This document shows positions 30,630-32,005 of a DNA stretch of 32,005 nucleotides, one piece after another. The notes beneath the pieces are model-generated. The model was given only the letters and a program-made list of their open reading frames with translations. It was not told the DNA's origin and made no database searches. How positions within the stretch are numbered: the stretch's first letter is position 1; every line of letters starts with the position of its first letter. This DNA is from CAMCHP01 sp036835325 (GTDB lineage: Bacteria > Bacteroidota > Bacteroidia > Flavobacteriales_D > Sanyastnellaceae): contig DAITMF010000037.1 of assembly GCA_036835325.1 (NCBI GenBank), positions 1 to 32,005 on the forward strand, written 5' to 3'. The position numbers and the translations under genes were made by a program.

Positions 30630-31853
30630 ATGCGATATTTCCTGTGCTTTGTTTTTCTTTTTTGGGGATGGATGGACGTCAACCTCCGTGCGCAAGTCAC
30701 CGTGCTTGATGCCCAAGTGAATCGTCTGGCTGTAAACCCCGAAATCTTGACGGGTGCCGAGCAGTCCAAGCTCTATTTGGATGCCTTGTCCGGAAAACGG
30801 ATAGGCGTGGTCGCCAACCACACGTCGCTCATTGACAGCACCCACCTGGTTGACTTTTTGGTCTCAAAAGGCTTCACAGTTGTTGCCGTATTCGCTCCCG
30901 AACACGGTTTCCGAGGTGAGGCCGGTGCAGGTGACCCCATTGCCGATGGCAAAGACGCCGCCACCGGATTGCCCGTGCGCTCGCTCTACGGCAAAACAAA
31001 GAAACCCACACCCGAAATGCTCGCCGATGTCGACCTGCTGCTGTTCGACATGCAAGACGTGGGCGCGCGCTTCTACACCTACTTGTCAACCTTACATTAT
31101 ATAATGGAAGCCGGGGCGGAGCAGAAGATCCCCGTCATGGTGCTCGACCGACCGAACCCGAACGGATTTTACGTCGATGGTCCGGTGCTTGATCCGAAAT
31201 TCTCTTCGTTTGTGGGCATGCACCCCATCGCGATGGTGCACGGCATGACCCTGGGCGAACTGGCGCGGATGATCAACGCCGAGGGTTGGCTGAAGAACGG
31301 GGTGAAGTGCACGCTGTCGGTCATCCCGTGTGCGAACTACAAACACAGCGACCTCTACAACTTACCGGTCAACCCCAGTCCGAACCTCGGGTCGATGGAG
31401 GCCGTGTACCTCTATCCGTCGCTTTGTTTGTTCGAGCCCACGTCGGTGAGCATTGGCCGGGGCACAACGCATCCGTTTGAGTGCATTGGCCATCCGGATT
31501 TGAAGTTCGGGAGTTTCGCATTCACCCCGAAAAGCATCCCCGGCAGGGCATCCAACCCAAAACACGAAGGCAAAACCTGCTATGGTGTAAACCTGAAGGA
31601 GTTTGGCGGTTTCTACTTCACCGCCAATCAGCGGCTTTACCTCGAGTGGCTCATTGACACCTACAAAGAACTGGAGGCCATGAAACCCGGCAGTTTTTTC
31701 ACCAACCCGGAGTTTTTCGACAAGCTTGCCGGCACCGACCGACTGCGCAAGCAATTGATTGCGGGGAAGAGCGCCGATGAAATCCGCGCATCGTGGGAAG
31801 CCGAATTGACCCAATTCAAGGCGCTGCGCAAGAAGTACCTGCTGTATCCTTAA
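30630..31853 (+). CDS. namZ: Exo-beta-N-acetylmuramidase NamZ (DUF1343)
   Basis: A 407-residue exported enzyme. The start at 30630 gives the signal peptide MRYFLCFVFLFWGWMDVNLR, ending AQ; a GTG seven codons earlier is less likely. The DUF1343 domain fills the rest: GKRIGVVANHTSLID, APEHGFRGEAGAGDPIADG, GLPVRSLYG, LLFDMQDVGARFYTYL, LDRPNPNG, and LYPSLCLFEPTSVSIGRGTT. NamZ removes terminal MurNAc from peptidoglycan fragments in cell-wall recycling, acting in the periplasm. Its signal-peptide region carries one CATCCATCC motif with A-tract (minus strand, 30666-30674). The permease gene begins about 20 bases after its stop. Confidence 0.93.
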   Translation: MRYFLCFVFLFWGWMDVNLRAQVTVLDAQVNRLAVNPEILTGAEQSKLYLDALSGKRIGVVANHTSLIDSTHLVDFLVSKGFTVVAVFAPEHGFRGEAGAGDPIADGKDAATGLPVRSLYGKTKKPTPEMLADVDLLLFDMQDVGARFYTYLSTLHYIMEAGAEQKIPVMVLDRPNPNGFYVDGPVLDPKFSSFVGMHPIAMVHGMTLGELARMINAEGWLKNGVKCTLSVIPCANYKHSDLYNLPVNPSPNLGSMEAVYLYPSLCLFEPTSVSIGRGTTHPFECIGHPDLKFGSFAFTPKSIPGRASNPKHEGKTCYGVNLKEFGGFYFTANQRLYLEWLIDTYKELEAMKPGSFFTNPEFFDKLAGTDRLRKQLIAGKSADEIRASWEAELTQFKALRKKYLLYP

Positions 31854-31862
31854 TCAATGCGC

Positions 31863-31870
31863 TATCTTCG
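31863..31870 (+). promoter_or_regulatory. -7-like element (TATCTTCG) before permease gene
   Basis: TATCTTCG differs from TAnnTTTG at one base and lies four bases before the ATG at 31875. It favours that start over the ATG at 31857, although namZ read-through remains possible. Confidence 0.35.
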
Positions 31871-31874
31871 CGGC

Positions 31875-32005
31875 ATGATCGTCAGGTTCATTGCCTCGCG
31901 GATAGCAGGTTCAGCCCAAAACCGGTTGTCTAAGCCTATTGTGGTCATTGCCACAGGCGGCATTGCCATTGGCGTTGCATTGATGATTTTGTCGGTGGCC
32001 ATCGT
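31875..32005 (+). CDS. FtsX/LolC-E-type ABC transporter permease, N-terminal part
   Basis: The first 43 residues before the window ends read MIVRFIASRIAGSAQNRLSK, then PIVVIATGGIAIGVALMILS. The FIASR start, the basic segment and the GIAIGVALMILSVAIV first membrane helix are typical of MacB/LolE-type permeases (FtsX family) in Bacteroidota. Such permeases work with an ATPase in lipoprotein release or efflux. Too little is visible to pick the subfamily. An in-frame ATG lies six codons upstream at 31857. Confidence 0.8.
   Translation, partial: MIVRFIASRIAGSAQNRLSKPIVVIATGGIAIGVALMILSVAI

Overview
The window looks like a chromosomal segment of a Bacteroidota bacterium, most likely of flavobacterial type with a moderately high GC content. 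The evidence is threefold. At least four secreted proteins carry C-terminal type IX secretion (T9SS) sorting domains or are related to such proteins. Several genes are preceded by the Bacteroidota -7 promoter element TAnnTTTG, often only a few bases from the start codon. The gene families (MtaB, non-hydrolysing WecB with a CE4-like deacetylase, LemA-TPM-TPM, SiaB/SiaC, NamZ/DUF1343) are typical of the phylum. No tRNA, rRNA, CRISPR array, insertion sequence or transposase was seen.

Layout. Bases 1 to about 131 are foreign: a fragment of a high-GC PotH-like polyamine ABC permease runs straight into the 3' end of mtaB, which loses its stop codon there. This is probably a chimeric assembly join. 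Next come a secreted trypsin-like protease (1535-3862), a DUF2752 membrane protein, a 50-residue membrane protein not found by length-limited gene calling (4330-4482), a TolB-like lipoprotein, an M28/PDZ peptidase lipoprotein, the housekeeping genes cca and prfC, a PQQ-type sugar dehydrogenase with a T9SS tail, and a PhoD-like phosphatase.

From 13.5 to 18.1 kb lies a same-strand run of htpG, lemA, two TPM-domain proteins and a TerB-DnaJ protein, suggesting envelope and protein quality control. It is followed by siaB (an unusual tandem-domain form) and siaC. Convergent to them, about 3 kb away, is a TPR-transmembrane-SpoIIE/PP2C phosphatase. Together these could form a SiaABC-like kinase, phosphoprotein and phosphatase switch. 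Between siaC and the phosphatase lies a segment bounded by two copies of a composite palindromic (REP-like) repeat. It holds a probably truncated SBBP-type T9SS protein and a beta-propeller-like T9SS protein whose signal-peptide region contains a perfect 19-bp hairpin.

The right part holds rpsT with a textbook promoter and terminator, a tight radC-wecB-deacetylase operon, fabD, a small coiled-coil protein, an unknown lipoprotein, namZ, and the start of an FtsX/LolE-type permease cut by the window end.

The most unusual sequence-level signal is the 9-mer CATCCATCC. It occurs at 12 loci on both strands where about 0.25 would be expected by chance. It is usually followed by an A-rich tract, lies in both coding and non-coding DNA, and forms inverted pairs upstream of htpG and inside the DUF2752 gene.
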